Virus record (IMG/VR): IMGVR_UViG_3300032898_000010
Coordinates: 1 to 40,217 of that record
Strand: one strand, 5' to 3'
Origin: a virus
DNA length: 40,217 bases
A program made the position numbers and the translations under genes. Below are positions 37,966 through 40,217 of the stretch, piece after piece. The notes below the pieces were generated by a model, which saw nothing but the letters and a program-made list of their open reading frames with translations, had not been told where the DNA came from and made no database searches. Each line of letters begins with the position of its first letter. The stretch's first letter is position 1.

Positions 37966-40217
37966 GTGAACCAAACTTTCGATGCCGATGTCGGGCCGTA
38001 CATCGCCGCCCTTCGCGAGGCTATCGCCGAGACCAAGGACCTGCGGGACGAGATCCTGGAGGCTGCGGCGGCGGCGAAGGCGCTGGGCGAGGCGATGGGC
38101 AGCGCGGCCGGCGATGGCGAGGCGCTGGCAGCCATCCAGCGGGAAGCGGCCGACGCCACGACTGAGCTGACAGCGCAGACATGGCTGCTGGTCTCGGTGG
38201 ATGACCGCCTCGCGTCGATCCAGCGCGACGTAGCGGAGTCGGCGGCCACCCTGGCGGGCATGAACGAGCTGCTGTCCGGCAGTTTCGACGAGATCAACGG
38301 CCAGATTGATGACGTGATCGCCCACCTGGCATTGCTGCGGGGCGCGCAGGCGGCTACGTCAGCCGATACAGGGCGTCAGACGGGGATCATGCTCGGCTGG
38401 TGGCGGCTCACAGGCAACCAGATCCACTGGATCATCGCGGGCACGGCGGAGTACCTCGCGGTGGCGCTGCCCGGCTCCATCGCGCTGGCCCTCGGCGCGT
38501 TCGTCCTGTACCAGGGCACGGTGGAGGATGTCACGCGCCGTCTGGTCGCACTGTACGGGGCGACGGAGTCCACGGCGTCGATCTTCGGGAAGACGACGGG
38601 CGACGTGCTGGGCCTGGGGCATGCGTTCCAGACGGCGCAGAACGAGGCCAACCCGATCCCCTACCAGCTGCTGGGCAACTACATCGAGGTTGCCAGCCAC
38701 CACATGGACAACTTCGCAGCCGCCGGCCTGGAGGTCGCTGACGCGGTGCGGAAGCTGGGCGCGGAGATCCAGGTTGACCTGGTCTCGCACAGCGCGGAGT
38801 TCACCGGCCTGCTGGCGCACATGGTCTCGGACGTTATCGAGTTCGGCCAGATCCTCGGCAACCTGGGGCATGCCATCCTGAACCTCGCGGCTGACATGCC
38901 GGGTCTGGCGGAGGTGCTGCTGCGGGTCGCGGACGCGATCACCCAGGTGATCGGGTGGATCTCGCGGCTGCCCCGCTGGATGATCCTCGGGTTCATGGCG
39001 TTTGAGGAGTTCATCCGCTGGGGTGGCCTGCTGTTCAGCCTCCTGGGCCGGCTGGTCGGGGTGTTCTCCAGCCTTGCCGAGGCGGTCGGCGCAGCCGGGC
39101 TGGCCACGTCGCTCACGGAGACCAGCAGCGCGATGGCGGCGGCTTCTACGACGGCCACGCATTTCGGCGGGGTGCTGAAGGGCGTGATCGTCTTCCTCGG
39201 CAGCACTCTTGTGGGGGCTCTCCAGATAGGCAAGCTCGTCTTCATGGAGTTCATCGGCGTGATGGCTGGCGGCACAGGCATCCTGAGCGCCCTGTCCGCC
39301 GCCTGGGACGTGCTGGTTTTCAACATCAAGGTCGGCATCACCGAGATCGAGATGGCGCTGGGGCCGGTGGGAATGCTGTTCGCCGGACTGAGCCTGCTGG
39401 CCGGCGGCATCTTCCTCCTGGTGCGTTCTTCCCACGAGGGGGCCAGCGCCATCCAGGACTTCGGCAACTCGCTGGAGAACGCTGTCGCCAAGTCCAGCAA
39501 CGTCAACGCGCTGGCGACCATCAACGACAGCCTGGGCAAGGTGAACGAGCAGCTCAAGGAGATGCCGCAGTACCAGAACGTCGCTTCCGGCGCGATGGCA
39601 CGGGCGGGTGATTCGATTCGCACCGCGTCAGTGGCGTACCAGCAGTTGTCGCAGTACCAGGCTAAGCTGATGGGGCAGGGCGCCAACGTCATCGACGGGG
39701 CGGAGAAGATCTCCCGGGCCTACGGGACGAACTTCGCGCAGTCGCTGGCCCTCGCCGATGTCGCGGGCGTGAAGCTGGCTAACACGCAGATCACCCTGGG
39801 CAAGAACGCGAACGTCGCGGGCGCGCAGATCGAGGGCCTGGTGGCGGGCTACTCCCGGCTGGATCAGGTCGGCGGCGCGCTCGGCACCGACATGAACGCG
39901 CTCGCGATCCAGTCCGGCCTCGCGGGCACGAGGGTGTCATCGCTGAACCAGGCGCTGGATCAGTTCGTCAGCAACTCGACCAGCGTGACCAGCAGCCTGG
40001 CGACGATGAACCAGGACCTGACGGAGATCGGGAACACCGGCGTGGCGGTCGGCGGGAAGTTCGAGGCGTTCAGCGGCACGACCGCCATCTCCATCAACAA
40101 GGCCGCGAAGTCGCTGGAATCATTCTCCGGCACCGGGGCGCAGACCTGGCAGAACTACGACGCGGCGCTGTCGCAGGCGCAGCAGCTGACTGATTCCTTC
40201 CGGGTCGCCGCAGCCTA
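37966..40217 (+). CDS. Tape measure protein (3' end outside window)
   Basis: Sets tail length and is threaded through the tail tube; at least 750 residues are visible and the frame is open at the window end. N-terminus VNQTFDADVGPYIAALREAI is typical of tape measures; residues about 25-115 are coiled coil; hydrophobic segments occur near 140-175, 305-365 and 395-500 (GWISRLPRWMILGFMAFEEF; MLFAGLSLLAGGIFLLV); the rest is Gln/Asn/Ser-rich helix. The start is unclear: the excellent ribosome site GGAGGTGAT (37936-37944) points to GTG 37946, which is out of frame and stops after seven codons at a TGA overlapping in-frame GTG 37966. TTG 37957 and GTA 37948 are other in-frame candidates. Confidence 0.85.
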   Translation, partial: MNQTFDADVGPYIAALREAIAETKDLRDEILEAAAAAKALGEAMGSAAGDGEALAAIQREAADATTELTAQTWLLVSVDDRLASIQRDVAESAATLAGMNELLSGSFDEINGQIDDVIAHLALLRGAQAATSADTGRQTGIMLGWWRLTGNQIHWIIAGTAEYLAVALPGSIALALGAFVLYQGTVEDVTRRLVALYGATESTASIFGKTTGDVLGLGHAFQTAQNEANPIPYQLLGNYIEVASHHMDNFAAAGLEVADAVRKLGAEIQVDLVSHSAEFTGLLAHMVSDVIEFGQILGNLGHAILNLAADMPGLAEVLLRVADAITQVIGWISRLPRWMILGFMAFEEFIRWGGLLFSLLGRLVGVFSSLAEAVGAAGLATSLTETSSAMAAASTTATHFGGVLKGVIVFLGSTLVGALQIGKLVFMEFIGVMAGGTGILSALSAAWDVLVFNIKVGITEIEMALGPVGMLFAGLSLLAGGIFLLVRSSHEGASAIQDFGNSLENAVAKSSNVNALATINDSLGKVNEQLKEMPQYQNVASGAMARAGDSIRTASVAYQQLSQYQAKLMGQGANVIDGAEKISRAYGTNFAQSLALADVAGVKLANTQITLGKNANVAGAQIEGLVAGYSRLDQVGGALGTDMNALAIQSGLAGTRVSSLNQALDQFVSNSTSVTSSLATMNQDLTEIGNTGVAVGGKFEAFSGTTAISINKAAKSLESFSGTGAQTWQNYDAALSQAQQLTDSFRVAAA

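Overview
This window is a stretch of a GC-rich, tailed double-stranded DNA phage (siphovirus-like) or prophage, most likely of an actinobacterial host. Reasons: almost every third codon position is G or C; GTG and TTG starts are common; genes are packed with ATGA, GTGA or TGATG overlaps; and the gene set is a phage head-and-tail module (large terminase, portal, capsid maturation protease, major capsid protein, connector, tail tube, tail assembly chaperone with a -1 frameshift, tape measure). It opens inside the terminase gene and closes inside the tape measure gene. I saw no tRNA, rRNA, integrase, replication or lysogeny gene and no CRISPR array.

Layout. 0-3.4 kb: terminase, a coiled-coil protein, two small minus-strand genes and two small plus-strand genes. 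3.4-7.4 kb: a 1345-residue portal protein fused to MuF-like, Nudix and ParB-like domains. 7.4-8.8 kb: small genes, two of which have broken reading frames and one of which resembles an internal piece of the portal. 8.8-18.3 kb: beta-rich virion-surface or appendage candidates, a GT-B glycosyltransferase that appears to start at ATT, a second possible glycosyltransferase, and an 18-copy Pro/Arg-rich repeat protein. 18.2-18.9 kb: an inverted HNH endonuclease. 18.9-24.0 kb: a large capsid protease with two zinc ribbons, then the major capsid protein followed by a perfect 12-bp hairpin. 24.0-25.8 kb: four small decoration or fibre-like proteins, one glycine-rich. 25.8-30.5 kb: a sugar operon (GT-B glycosyltransferase, NAD-dependent sugar epimerase/reductase, glycosyltransferase-FkbM methyltransferase fusion, sugar C-methyltransferase). 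30.5-32.5 kb: zinc-ribbon proteins and two small membrane proteins (holin candidates). 32.5-40.2 kb: connector, HNH endonuclease, a very basic protein, tail terminator candidate, tail tube, frameshifted tail chaperone, an HK97 gp10-like protein and the tape measure.

How the genes may work together. The core genes package DNA (terminase, portal), build and mature the head (protease, capsid protein), join head to tail and set tail length. Around them sit many small beta-sandwich, glycine-rich and repeat proteins that probably decorate the virion, and at least five sugar-active genes. My main inference is that the phage carries a dedicated virion-glycosylation system embedded in its structural operon. 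Other points of interest are the four-part portal fusion, the repeat protein, three genes whose starts look non-canonical or leader-coupled, and the disrupted frames near 7.6-8.3 kb.
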